Position numbers and translations under genes: made by a program. Positions 32,850 to 43,700 of a stretch of 64,000 nt of DNA are shown one piece after another. The notes beneath the pieces were generated by a model. The model saw only the letters and a list, made by a program, of their open reading frames with translations. It made no database searches and was not told the origin of the DNA. The DNA comes from Cristatella mucedo (taxonomy: Eukaryota; Bryozoa; Phylactolaemata; Cristatellidae), in assembly GCA_009760855.2 (NCBI GenBank), contig WPIO01000005.1, positions 10,881,001-10,945,000 of the forward strand. Reading direction: 5' to 3'. Each line of letters opens with the position of its first letter. Positions within the stretch are counted from its first letter, which is position 1.

Positions 32850-33700
32850 GGATCTCAAAAGTGGCAGGCCGAGCCGCCACCGAGCAGACAGCCAGAGTCG
32901 CCACTCGGCCGGCATCAGCGGCGCCGGCGGCTGAGCCGGCGGCGACCGCAGGCGCAGCTGTGGCGCCACGGTAAGCCATTCGGCTGCGGAGTCGTCGGGT
33001 GGGGGCGCGAAGCTCTGCAGCTCTGTCCTGGCTCTCGAGCTAATTGAGCGCTCAATTAGCTCGCTCTGCAGGCAAGAGAGAGCAATCGCGAGGGTCCCGA
33101 TTACGTTTGGCAGCGACGGTTTCAGAGAGAACCCTGGCGATTCGCTCCTGGTCGCGCGATGCCCAGGCTGAGCCGTCGCCAGCACTCGAGTGGTGCGACC
33201 AGGGACTGCCGCCTCCGCGGCGCCTTCAAGAGCCTCGCTATCCGGTGGGGGGGCGGGGGACGCTTACGTAGACCGCGATGGATGGACATGTGTCTAAATG
33301 CGACTGCTCAGCATCCGCCGCCGCCACCCTTGTCTGGTGCTATCACTCGGTGTGAGAGTGGCGCGCTCGCGCCGAGCGAGCGCTCCTCGCGGTCGAAATG
33401 CTGCCGCTGGCAGGCGGCGACGGCGCGAATACAACTCGCTGCTGGGTGCAGCAGATCGTCGTCGCAGACGTCGTTCGAGTGGGCGTTCGCCCACTCCTCA
33501 ACGCTCAGTCAGTCAGAGCGAGAGCGTGCAGGCACAGGCTAACTAACCGCCAGGAACGTCGCTAAAACTAAACTCGATATCGCGCGCATCAAACGTCGAC
33601 GAGAGAGCGAGTTACGAGTCGCCCTGCACACGCTGACCTGCTCTCTGGCGAAGACGAGAGCTGAAAGTACGCGGCGTGGCAATAATGCAATCTGGCCGAC
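32850..33700. other. CpG-dense GC-rich block
   Basis: Second GC- and CpG-rich block, with overlapping Arg/Ala/Ser-rich frames on both strands that reflect composition. It may be a CpG island or GC-rich repeat; no gene is called. Confidence 0.4.
33036..33063. repeat. Perfect 28-bp palindrome
   Basis: CGAGCTAATTGAGC followed directly by its reverse complement, with no spacer. It lies inside the CpG-dense block. Confidence 0.95.
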
Positions 33701-33904
33701 CTTTTGAAAGGTCTTTAGAGTCGTAAAGGCCAGACTGGCTGCCGCTAATTTAGCCTTTCTAACGATGGCCCACCGGAAGCTACCGTCGGTCTTCTGCTAA
33801 GGTAAAGAGCGGATACCGAGTAGCTGGGATAAGCATGTTAGAAGTTCTTGAGGCAACTAAGTTTCTGCCGAGCATGATGAACGCATATCTCCAGAGCTGA
33901 TTGG

Positions 33905-34420
33905 TATCAATGCCGACGCATGCAATAAAGCGCTTGCAGACGGTACGAAACTCGGCAGTTCGGCGGCCTTATTGTTATGAGCGTTGCAGATGCCGCATTG
34001 CACCTCTTTACCGGCATCCACTTCAAGGTCCTGTCGTTGACCTATAGGTCTAATCATTCTCTTGCTGCGGTCCACCTATCTGAAGTACTAACTATTCGTG
34101 CTGCCCACTCCCCCCCCCCGCCATCATCCGCTTCTGGGATTACGCTCGTTTAGCAGTTGCTCTAATTTACTATTACAACTATTTTGAAAATTTTGTGTTC
34201 ACTAAATGTGCTCCTGAATTTTGGAGGTTTGATGGGTTAAATTTGTGCTGCGGCTCAAAACCGAAAATAAACTAAATGCAGAAACCACATTCTTTTACAT
34301 GAAGTGGCACGTATGGACTCATGTGACGGCATCTCCTGATAGGATGACATTTAAAATGCAGCTAAAAACAACTCACCTGTTTCTCCAAGAAGTTGTCCAT
34401 CTGTGTGATTGGTCATTTAC
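33905..34420 (+). mobile_element. Old LINE-A-like fragment
   Basis: Diverged ORF2 C-terminus: CTTCAAGGTCCTGTCGTTGA (FKVLSLTYRS), CACCTATCTGAAGTACTAAC, and GTGACGGCATCTCCTGATAG with ACATTTAAAATGCAGC (SPDRMTFKMQLKT). Frames shift repeatedly. Confidence 0.6.
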
Positions 34421-35723
34421 TAGCTTATGCGAGCTGCGATTATATGTGTTAATTGTTGAAAAAGACTCTTTTCCCAACCTCTGCGAAGTGCTTATTGTAG
34501 GGCGATGTACAGATACATTATTATTACTTTGCAACAACTTCTACCACATGGAGTCGTTTGTAAGGGTAGCGAGACGATGGGAACGATGGGAAGTGCTCTT
34601 GGGAATTCTCGAAATCCGTATTTGATGTTCGCCATTTACGTGTTTTTCTGTAGCCGTCAGATTACAGACATCGGCAAGGCTCTGCAGACGACTTGGCCAC
34701 TCTAGGAAAGCCTTAATGCTCGCGCTTCAACATTATCGTGGCTTACAGTTTTGCTGCATGCACTTAATTGTTTACCATTGCAAGCTCAAAGCCGGTAGGA
34801 GCGCTAATTTACCGCTGAATAAACGAGGCCGCAGGCTTAAATATGTTATTCTTTCAGCTACACGCAGTTTTTGACAAATACACGCTTTGTGAAGGCACTT
34901 CAGTGCTAGGAAATCAGATAGGGAGAAAGCGTTCAGCCCTGTGAAGGCACTTACCGCCAACTATTTATAAAATATTTACTTTACTTAGTTTTAACTACCT
35001 GGTGTCGACCATGTTTACACTCTAATGGTGACAATCAAGCTCCCTGGGCTATCTTATAATCGCCCGGCCACGGCTAATTGGATCGCGTAGTTTGCGAATA
35101 AAAAGCGACTGAAGAAAGGCAAGATGCAATAAGGTAAAATCCGAGTCATTAGGAATTAGTCCCCATTATTATTATTACCTACGTGTAATAATCGAAGAGT
35201 ATCGATCGGCTACCATAACCCTAGTTTCTGTGGCTAGGTCTCTGAAGCTAAGGTGCACAGCACTCTGGGAACGCTCCTTCACCAATGTGCGCCCATCCCC
35301 TACTCGCAATGGACCGCCCCTCTGCCGTGCAGATCTATCTTTTGCCCTGCGGACGCTTACCGTCAGACTAGTCAATTGCCACAGAAAACAACTGCCTCTT
35401 GAATCGGCCTTCGGCCCAAATCAGCCATTCTTCAATGACATTTTAAGTGGATCCTCTCAGGAGCTCAATTTCTCCCGTCGCAACGGCAGTGACAACATCT
35501 GCCGAAGCCGCCGTGGAATGTCCTGTGCCGCATTTGCATGGCTGGATACCCAGCCGACCTCCTAGGCCAGACATTCAGTCTGTCCAGATCTCAGTATGAG
35601 TTCTCTGATATCGGCAATAGTTTAATACGCAATCTAGAGTTAATCACTTATCTATGGCTGCCGACCTGGCTTGAGAATGGCCGAGGCTAATTTTGTCTCT
35701 CTGTTAACCAGGGAGGGCATGAG
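34421..35723. other. No supported feature
   Basis: Overlapping frames on both strands at 35,175-35,565 are unremarkable. No repeat recognised. Confidence 0.3.
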
Positions 35724-35856
35724 TAATAATAATAATAATAATAATTCACTTGATTAAGCGCCCTCAGAGAACTTAATCTCTCTCTAGGCGCTTTACATTT
35801 GCTGTAAAGTGAAATGCCATTGTAAGTAAATGCCATTGTAAGTAAAATCATGCTTG
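35724..35856 (-). mobile_element. LINE-A, short 3'-end copy with internal duplication
   Basis: (TAA)n, stem-loop, then AAATGCCATTGTAAGT twice in tandem before AAATCATGCTTGAG. The duplication is specific to this copy. Confidence 0.85.
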
Positions 35857-36004
35857 AGGTAGGAAACTAATTAAATCCAAGCTAATGCGTTATATTAAAA
35901 GAGAGGCTCCTCCATTGAAAACAGCGGCTTAGTTGACAATAAAACAGAGCTACAGACAAGATGAAAAAGCAATTATGCATGTGCAAAGCTCATCTCATCA
36001 GAAT

Positions 36005-36301
36005 TCAGCAAGATTTGCCGCTGCGGCCTGCAGTGCTCAGGGACTTATCAATTATGGCGCCCCACGCGTCGCAGGAAGTTGGTAACAAAAACAAGGGGAG
36101 TTTCAGCTGCTCTTTTTCACGTTTCTTAGCTAAGATGCCCACAGCAAAGGTCACGATCGGCTTAGTGAAGTCAATCACTGTCTCCCGGACGTAGGTAATC
36201 GTGAAAGGCGCCAAGGCTACGTGCACGTACTGAAGCGACAGTCGGTCACACACGATCTTCACGAGAGTATATCGGAACATGAGCACGAGGAGAAGCGGCA
36301 A
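36005..36301 (-). CDS. Exon of an ionotropic glutamate receptor-type channel (partial)
   Basis: The minus-strand frame contains ALAPFTITYVRETVIDFTKP followed by IVTFAVGILAKK. This is the signature of the S1 half of the ligand-binding domain of ionotropic glutamate receptors: A-P-[LF]-T-[IV]-T-x-x-R-E-x-x-[IV]-D-F-[ST]-K-P. In the family the Thr after P-x and the Arg bind the agonist's carboxylates; both are present. A possible acceptor CTGTCGCTTCAG| lies just upstream (exon start 36,229). The frame continues past the signature (KLPLFLLPTSCDAWGAI), as expected before membrane segment M1, to a TGA at 36,005. The donor is unclear and no exon with the M3 SYTANLAAF-type motif was seen, so this is a fragment of a gene with large introns, or a relic. 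Confidence 0.62.
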   Translation of the reverse strand: MPLLLVLMFRYTLVKIVCDRLSLQYVHVALAPFTITYVRETVIDFTKPIVTFAVGILAKKREKEQLKLPLFLLPTSCDAWGAIIDKSLSTAGRSGKSC

Positions 36302-36735
36302 CGGCCTAGGATCAGCAAAAGGAGTTGGTTAGCTCATCCGCCGCATAAGCTCTCCGACCAGACCGCTCCAGCAGCAGCCACTCGCGCCATCTGAGCCCTT
36401 GCAATTTTCTTGGACTTAAGTGCAGCTCGCGTATCTTGCTCTTACGCGAGCTCATATCCATAAGGTCAACAAGGAATCTTCCGAGGCGCGTTCCGCAGTG
36501 GTATCCGCTTTCAAACTTTTGTTTCCAAAAGATTTTCTAACGTGCTCTCGCTGCAAAGCGAATATAATGGTCACTTATGCAAAGCTTGCCGCGAGCTGCA
36601 GATTAAGTCATGTTTACATTCCGTTCCATGATATGAGCACCTAAATTAATATAGAAACAATAGCGGATCAATTCAAACAAATGCCAAAATGTAAGAACAA
36701 TTATCCGTTTTAGCCCTCCATTATTTGTGCTAATT

Positions 36736-36870
36736 CCGCCTTGGTTTGCCCATGGGATTAAGGGCCTTGCCTTCAATGAGCCAGGTTGTTGGCTCGAGCC
36801 CTGCAGCATAAATGAAGCGTCTGGATGTAGATTCAGTCCTCTTATGGTGCTATACAAATGAATTATACTT
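36736..36870 (+). mobile_element. SINE-A copy
   Basis: Head GGTTTGCCCATGGGATTAAG (mutated A box), B box GGCTCGAGCCC, tail ATGAAGCGTCTGGATGTAGA and CAAATGAATTATAC. Confidence 0.72.
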
Positions 36871-36979
36871 TTTATAAAACCATTAAGCCTTTGCGTCGTA
36901 AATGTGAATTGTCTTTAGCGTGCAAGTATGTGCTATAATTTTTCATGTTATCCCTCACCAATGGTCATGCTTCGTTTGC

Positions 36980-37038
36980 GGCATATGTAAAGGGCTTAGC
37001 AAGAAATTTAGTTTTTGCAAGACGCTTTACAAATGTTT
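36980..37038 (+). mobile_element. SINE-A/LINE-A-like tail fragment
   Basis: GGCATATGTAAAGGGCTTAGCA and GCAAGACGCTTTACAAATG keep the outer stem of the shared 3' hairpin. No head is recognisable. Confidence 0.45.
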
Positions 37039-37436
37039 CACTATGATTACAGTTTTAATAATCAAGATGGCTGCCTCGGTTGCAGGAGAGACTACTTATG
37101 GCGGAAAGGTAAGGAACGGCCGAGAAGCTTCTCGAGTTTGCTTAATTTTCAGCAAAAATCATCGAATCGTGAGACGAAATTTATCCACATTCAATGAAGG
37201 TATTAATTTAAAAATGCTCTGTGACTCAAAGCCGTCTGCCGCGAGACTGTCGACCGAAAGTGACTTAGGGACGATCAATGTCGTCTCGAGCAGGGAACCT
37301 CGATGCGAGACCACTGGACTCTTATTAAATTGCTCATTCTATGTATCGATTACTGTGCAAGGTACACATTAAAAAAAATTATGACCCCATAGATTATTGA
37401 TAAAAACGACGCACATCCTTCGAACACAATATTAGT

Positions 37437-37765
37437 TGTTTAACAGCCTCATTTGTATAGCTGCAGAAGAACCTTAACGACTACCATCCACACTTGCAGT
37501 TGGCAATAAAGGATGATCCACTGAAGAATTTGAACCCACAACCTCGGCTGTGAAGAGCAAGCACCACTAGGTAAGGTGGTTGCTATTCACGACCTCGGCA
37601 GCGAGGTCGTGGGTTCTAATCCTGTGCCGGGTGATTCTTTATCGCTGTTGCAAGCGGTGGTGATAACCGTCAAGGCTCTTCTGTCGCTATACAAAACGAG
37701 GCTGTTAAATCAGCTTGTATTTATATTATTATTTTGACCTCCTGGGCTATCACGGCCATGTAATG
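37437..37765 (-). mobile_element. SINE-B (outer), split by another SINE-B
   Basis: Left piece 37,437-37,567 has tail, body and B box (AACCCACAACCTCGG). Right piece 37,737-37,765 (ACCTCCTGGGCTATCACGGCC) is the A-box end of the same head, matched by the unbroken copy at 13,685-13,858. Confidence 0.85.
37568..37736 (+). mobile_element. SINE-B (inner), opposite direction
   Basis: ACTAGGTAAGGTGGTTGC head, B box GGGTTCTAATCC, body and GAGGCTGTTAAATCAGC tail followed by TTGTATTTATATTATTATTTT. It sits in the head of the outer copy and belongs to the ACTAGG-head subfamily, also seen at 18,608 and 27,531. Confidence 0.87.
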
Positions 37766-37822
37766 TCTAGATCTTGTATACCTTTGCTGAAATTCATGCG
37801 CATAAACAGGTATCATGATCTC

Positions 37823-38490
37823 TAATGTAATGTCTCCTATCCCTGCCTGCAACTTCGCAAATTCACAACGACTAAGTGAATATTATGTGGAAGAGTTTTG
37901 TATTGTACGCTCGCAGCGTAAGCGGATTTTAGTGCTCACACGGTGGCCAACAGACTTTATCTCACGCTAAAAGGAGAATGTGTGAAGCATAGCTGAGTCA
38001 GTAGGGCAGTCTTGAGGTATTTAGTGGCTCAGGGTGGCTCGATAAGATGCGCGACAGTCACCCACAGAAGTGTTTACGTCGCTAAGTAAGAATTTTCCGA
38101 GGTGAGTTCCACAGTGCAAGACCTGCCGAGCGAAAACCTTATCTCGCCAACGGTCTTTGAGCGAACTGGAATGACGGATTGGAATAGCCAATTTACTGTC
38201 CATAGAGGAACTGAGGGCACGAGGAGGCTGAAATTGCTGTAACAGTTCAGAGAGGCATGAAGAGGCCAAGCTATCGCGGGCCTTGTGAGTCAGAGTCGGA
38301 ATTTCTCTCTGCATACGCTGATTCATCAAGAGCTATCGCAACTCCTTCAGCAATGTAGACGCATGGCTGAAACTCAGGGATTTATAACCAGCCTTAACAT
38401 CATATTCATCTCCAGCTGCAGAGTTGCTTTTCTTGGAAGCTCATCCAAGGATTAGTTACAGAAGTTCAGCCTAGACAAAGTCCGGGCGCT
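37823..38490 (-). mobile_element. LINE-B, 5'-truncated, old
   Basis: Minus-strand tail CTAATGTAATGTCTCC, 3' UTR and a 102-codon remnant of the ORF2 C-terminus (LTHKARDSLASSCLSELLQQ, then RHSSSLKDR). More diverged than the 22,982 copy. Confidence 0.8.
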
Positions 38491-39069
38491 AGCAAGATTT
38501 TAAGCCCTCCCGCATTGGCTTGGTAGATAGTCCCTGACCTTGCACAGCTCTTATCCCAGGGCGTCACTAACTAATCTGATTGCTACACCATAGTTCCTAA
38601 GGTGCCATCAAACTATTGGCGATTGGCGCTGCAGTCAACGGATTTATTTTATCGGACAGCGTGCTTTGAAAATTGTATTAGTACCAGGTAGGTGGCGAAG
38701 CTTAACACTATTTTCGATTCAATAAACTTGGTTTTCTCGAAGGGAATAAAATCAAGCAATGCGTCCAACTCTTCTTGCTAGTCAAATTCCAAAGGCGCCA
38801 TCCGTAGCCTCGTAATTTCTGTGCACCCTTGACCAAATTTCAAAAGGCGGCAGGTGAATTTCCAAAGGCTGCCTCCTGGTGGCAGCTGAAATGCAGCCCA
38901 ACATTTGCATTGCTTCTCACCCCGGAAGATTAGTCATACTTGATGCGCCCAGTCAGCCTATCAACTTGCGTCTAGAATAGTACAAGCAGCCATATATCTT
39001 CTTTGATCAGCTTCGTTGCAAGCAATAATTTGAAAAGACAAGACAACTGTGATAGCTTCTCATTCCTGC
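38491..39069. other. No supported feature
   Basis: No family repeat or convincing exon seen. Confidence 0.3.
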
Positions 39070-40107
39070 CGCACCTGCCAGCATATCTCCTGTTGAATTT
39101 CCACGAATTCTGGGGGTCATGTTCTACAGTGACCTTTCGTTAGACGACCACATCAGCTCGGCAGTCAAGGCTGCTTTGAGCTACACAGCATTGCTAAAAT
39201 ACGGGCTTATTTAAATAAGGATACCACACCTAAGTTGGTCAATGCATTTGTTGCGGTTTGTGGTTCTCTGCACGATTCGTATCGCTGGGCTCGCTGGCAC
39301 ACTTCCAGTGCAGGCAGACTGGTAGTACCCTAAACCACCCCAGGCTCTAACAGCTGGTGGCTGTGGCCTAGGGACAAGTCGGTGCCCAGCTGTGGTCTGA
39401 CGGCTGTGGTTTATCCACAGGCCGGCTTTGTCCTCCCACCAACTCAAGAGTATGAGTGGTGGCTGAGAGTCCAGTGGGAGAAGCGGCCGAAATAAGCCGT
39501 GCCCGCTTGGGCTCAGTGTGCTGGAATAAACTGATGGTGTTGGGCATCGGCTGGCTTTCTGCAGTGCAGAAAACAACAAACTACATTTGTGACATCTCAC
39601 CTTGACTTCTGTAACTCACTGCTTGCTGGCCTACCGGCATGTGCAATCAGGCACTTACAGCTGGTGCAAAACTCTGCAGCTAACCTCGTCTGTCGTGAGC
39701 ATAGAAGTTGCCACATTAGACCACTTCTCGCAGCCTGCAATGGCTACCAGTCAAGCAACGCGTCGACTTCAAGGCTTTGTCGCTCACTTTTAGGTCACTT
39801 CATTCTTTGGCTCCAGCCTATCTCTCAGATCTACTCCCCCACCAGACCAAGCATCGTACGACCCAATTTTCGGAATCTAACACTTTACCAATACCTCGTA
39901 CAAGCCTCAAATCCTTCGGAGACCGTGCATTTAGTTAAAATGCTCCCAAAGCCTGGAACTCACTCCCGACTAGCGCCACAACATCCCCTGACTTGACGAC
40001 ATTTAAAAAGAACTTAAAAACGCACCTATTAAGGACAAAATTAAGTGAGTCCCTGTGATGCGTCCTTTATGTGCTTATACGTGGTGGCACTGTGCAGGCT
40101 GCCATTT
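39070..40107 (+). mobile_element. LINE-A (older), split by a MITE, lacking its 3' tail
   Basis: Pieces 39,070-39,251 and 39,584-40,107 encode consecutive parts of ORF2 (SLDDHIS... TPKLVNAF | VTSHLDFCNSLLAGLPAC... KNLKTHLLRTK-like end). They join at the CATTTGT sequence. Homology stops in the 3' UTR at about 40,107 and the stem-loop and (TTA)n are absent, so the 3' end has been lost. Confidence 0.82.
39252..39583. mobile_element. Non-coding DNA element, 332 bp, with inverted ends (MITE)
   Basis: Left end TGCGGTTTGTGGTTCTCTGC and right end, on the opposite strand, TAGTTTGTTGTTTTCTGCAC, align with few mismatches and a small gap. Host LINE-A CATTTGT is duplicated (39,245-39,251; 39,584-39,590). 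No coding frame worth noting. A 7-8-bp duplication suggests a hAT-like transposase in trans, but the ends differ from those of the 16,281 element. Confidence 0.72.
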
Positions 40108-40552
40108 AATTAGGCACGATTTAATTACACTGCAAGCTGTCCGTCATGCTTATAAGTGCCTCATATCGATGTTTTTATTCTCTTTGCTCAGGGTTTTCGC
40201 AAGATTTACTTGCACTACAAGTGTCAGCCGTGCTTAGAAGTGCCCATCAGGCATTCATCAGTAATTCCTCAATATTATAGCGACAATCACTTGCAATTGA
40301 AAAAATTAGGCCATACTTCAACCTGATCTATTTTCGAAAAATTATCATTTTGAAGCAGGTTATCAAATGATTTTTTAATATATCAATTTATTAGAAAACG
40401 TAAGTGCAGTCAGCCAATTTGCAGAATTACAATAATTCTGTTACAAGTTACAAAATAAAATGCGTGCATTTCCAGCTGTTTACTATGCCCAAGCTTGGCA
40501 CTCAGCATCGTAATCGGTTATTATACTTGGCATTATAATAATATATAGCACG
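40108..40552. other. No supported feature
   Basis: AT-rich sequence with no recognised element. Confidence 0.3.
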
Positions 40553-40576
40553 ATATATATATATATATATATATAT
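40553..40576. repeat. (TA)n microsatellite
   Basis: Pure TA run immediately upstream of the 5' end of the next LINE-A copy. Confidence 0.9.
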
Positions 40577-40578
40577 CA

Positions 40579-42680
40579 TGTAGGTCGTACCAATCGATCC
40601 TAGCAAAGGCTAAGTCTAGCTTCTATAGAAACATTGTTGAATCACAGATGCACAATCCAAAAATGCTGATGTCGACAATAAACCATCTCCTCAACCGTTC
40701 CCAGGTTAGCTCCTTACCTGATGATCCTTGTGATGATCTAGCCGATCGCTTCTCTCGATTCTTTGTGCAGAAGATAGACAAAATCAGGGAATCCATCCCT
40801 GCGATGACAACCTTCCCACTAGAATGCTGTTCCTGGCTGCGCCTCAATGTCTGCATTTAAACAGGTCACCAGTGACGTAGTCCTAAAGCTCGTATCTCAA
40901 TCAAAGAAGACAACAAGTCCACTGGACCCTATTCCCACTGTCCTGCTCCTACGTTGCATTGATCTGCTGCTGCCATGCATAACCAACATCATTAATATGT
41001 CATTAGCCTCAGGTCAGGTCCCAGCACCTTTCAAAAAAGCTGTAGTCAGGCCACTTCTCAAGAAAGCTACACTAGACCAAGAGAACTTAAGCAACTACCG
41101 CCCAGTCTCCCTTCTACCATTCCTATCAAAGACACTGGAACGGGTCGTGGCAGACCAGCTGAACTCGTATATCGAAACCTCACACCTTGCTAGTAAGTTC
41201 CAGTCTGGCTTTAGAGCTAATCACTCCACAGAGTCAGCATTGCTTCGGGTATACAACGACCTACTTAGGAATGCAGACATGGGTAGAGTGTCTCTTCTTG
41301 TTTTGCTCGATCTTTCGGCAGCTTTTGATACCATCGATCACAAAGTACTTCTAGAGCGCCTCTCATCTCGCCTGGGCATCACTGGCACTGCTCTGCAGTG
41401 GTTCAGGTCCTATCTCAGTGGGAGACTCCAGAGTGTTGACGTGAATGGACAAAGATCATCTGAAGTACCTCTAAAATATGGAGTACCTCAGGGCTCTGTG
41501 CTAGGTCCGGTCCTTTTCACCGTCTTATACTCTCCCTCTCGCTGATGTGATTGCCAAGCACAATCTAGGCTTTCACTTCTATGCGGATGACACTCAGTTG
41601 TACCTTTGCTTTGATCCCTCCCAGCCTTCGAGCACCTCAAATTCTCTCAACTCACTTGCTGCATGCATTGATGACATCCGATCATGGATGGCAGCAAATT
41701 TTCTAAAACTATACGATGATAAAACTAACTTACTAGTTATGGGCAAACCTAGTGTTATTCAGAAATTGGAAAGGCTGACTTTCAAAATTGGCTCTGCCAG
41801 CATATCTCCAGTTGCATCAGCTCGAAATCTAGGTGTCATATTCCAAAGCGACCTCTCGTTAGACGACCACATCAGCTCCACAGTCAAATCAGCCTATTTT
41901 CAGCTTCATAACATTGCTAAAATTAGGGCTTGTTTAGATAAGGATACCACGTCCAAGTTGGTCCATGCATTCGTGACATCTCGTCTCGACTTCTGCAACT
42001 CACTGCTTACTGGCCTACCAGCATGTGCGATCAGGCGATTGCAGCTGGTGCAAAACTCTGCAGCTAGGCTTGTCTGTCGTGAGCGTCGCAGTTGCCACAT
42101 TACTCCACTTCTCGCCGACCTGCACTGGTTACCAGTGAGGCAACGGATTGACTTCAAGGTTTTTTCGCTCACTTTTAGGTCTCTTCATTCTATGGCTCCA
42201 GCCTATCTTTCAGATACACTATCCCATCAGGCCAAGCATCGTACCACTCGCTTTTCGGAATCCAACAGTCTAGAAATACCTCGTACAAACCTTAAATCCT
42301 TTGGAGACCGTGCATTTAGCTCGTATGCTCCCAAAGCCTGGAACTCCCTCCCGACCTGCATCAGAACATCCCCTGACCTGACCACATTTAAAAGAAACTT
42401 AAAAACATACCTATTTAGGACAGCATTTAGTGGGTCCTTGTGATTCGTCCTCGATGTGCTTATGCGTGCTGACACTGTTCATGCTGCCACTAACCACATT
42501 TGCATGCTGACCCAGTGCATGTAACCCCTAACCATGTTATTCATTTTGTTTGTTTTTCAAGCATGATTTTACTTACTATTCTATTGCGTATCACTTTGCA
42601 GCAAATGTAAAGCGCCTAGAAAGAGATTAAGTTCTCTGAGGGCGCTTTATCAAGTGCAATATTTTTATTATTATTATTAT
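40579..42680 (+). mobile_element. Longest young LINE-A copy (2.1 kb)
   Basis: Begins in the linker between endonuclease and RT, matching the minus copy at 49,905-50,675. A stop (TAA 40,858-40,860) lies near the start of the reading region. From 40,847 the RT frame runs through VVLKLVSQSK, RPLLKKATLDQENLSNYRPV, FQSGFRANHSTESALL and LDLSAAFDTIDHK. At about 41,524-41,526 it has one extra base relative to the 20,475 copy (CACCGTCTTATAC against CACCGTTTATAC), ending the frame at 41,545. The second frame carries an intact FYADDTQLY box (YADD codons 41,580-41,591) to the terminal FSGSL at 42,443. A complete 3' UTR, stem-loop and tail follow. Inactive by truncation and frameshift. Confidence 0.93.
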
Positions 42681-42784
42681 ATATATATATATTGTGCAAT
42701 ACAAATGCAAAATAGCATGATCTGCTTAATGTGAGCGCATTTGTGTACGTCAGCCCCAGTTGGGACACGTTATTCAGTCACGTA

Positions 42785-42905
42785 TTACCGAATGCGTACT
42801 GAAAGTCGCTCAGGGTTTGAGTACGTTATACACAACACTCCATCGTAATATTGAAGTAATCTTTGTGGCTTTTTGGAGTTAAAGATGGAGATACATTACA
42901 TTACT
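42785..42905 (+). mobile_element. LINE-B 3' end
   Basis: TACCGAATGCGTACTGAAAG, CGTTATACACAACACTCC and AGATACATTACATTAC tail. Short, moderately diverged. Confidence 0.82.
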
Positions 42906-43419
42906 ATCGCGTTTCTATAGCTCCGACGTTTTGTCTGACATGCGTGCAAAAATATAAAAGCAAGCTTTCGTATAAACAGGGCAGCCCAAGACAAGTGATA
43001 GTAGTAGACAGCAGGGCGGATTGGCTTATTAGGTAAAGGATTCCATCCAATGATGCTGCGAGGCTGCCACTTCTTTACGCTGGCCGCTCATCGTGACTCG
43101 GTTTTGGAGCTGAGTCAGATTCAACCGTTGAACCTTTGCAAAACGCTGCCACGCGTTTGCCTCTTGTGTTAATTTTATTTTCTACGAGAAAGCCTTTGAA
43201 TTTTTCTATTGGCTTGTCATCTTTCTTCAATATGATATTGATCAAGCATCTTGCAACTGCTGTATGACCACCCTGAGTATTCTAAAAAAAATCAAACATC
43301 CACAATATGTTGCTCAGAGGAACATCTGAAGTTATCACAATTGTAATGTATAGATTGTTTTAGTTAGCAAGCATCAATTGATTCCGTAGTATTAAGAAAT
43401 TGACCAGAATCTAGGATCG
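42906..43419. other. No supported feature
   Basis: No recognised element or exon. Confidence 0.3.
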
Positions 43420-43700
43420 AATGTTTGCATGGCAAGCAAGCAGTTTATCAGTTACTGCAGCAGATACTGATTGTTTAAACGACAAATTCAGCTGAGTGCA
43501 GTAAGCAAAGAAGTGACACTCGATCCCATGGGCCCAACCACTTTTACTACAGGCTCGGTATAAATGGAAAACAGCGTAGGAATGACAATGGATCCTTATA
43601 GAACTAAAAAGGTGACTGTTCTGGTGAATGAGACAATGGTTCTTAGAGCATAACCTACAGTGGCCCGTGTCAATAATGCATTCCACCGCGAAACAAAAGA
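43420..43700 (-). mobile_element. LINE-B-like RT fragment
   Basis: Minus-strand translation in two frames keeps the block around the RT catalytic region: GSIVIPTLFSIYTEPV (G-x-V-x-G-P-x-L-F-x-x-Y in the family), then a HGIECHFFAYCTQLN segment where H-FYADDTQL is expected. The catalytic Asp pair is gone. Confidence 0.65.
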
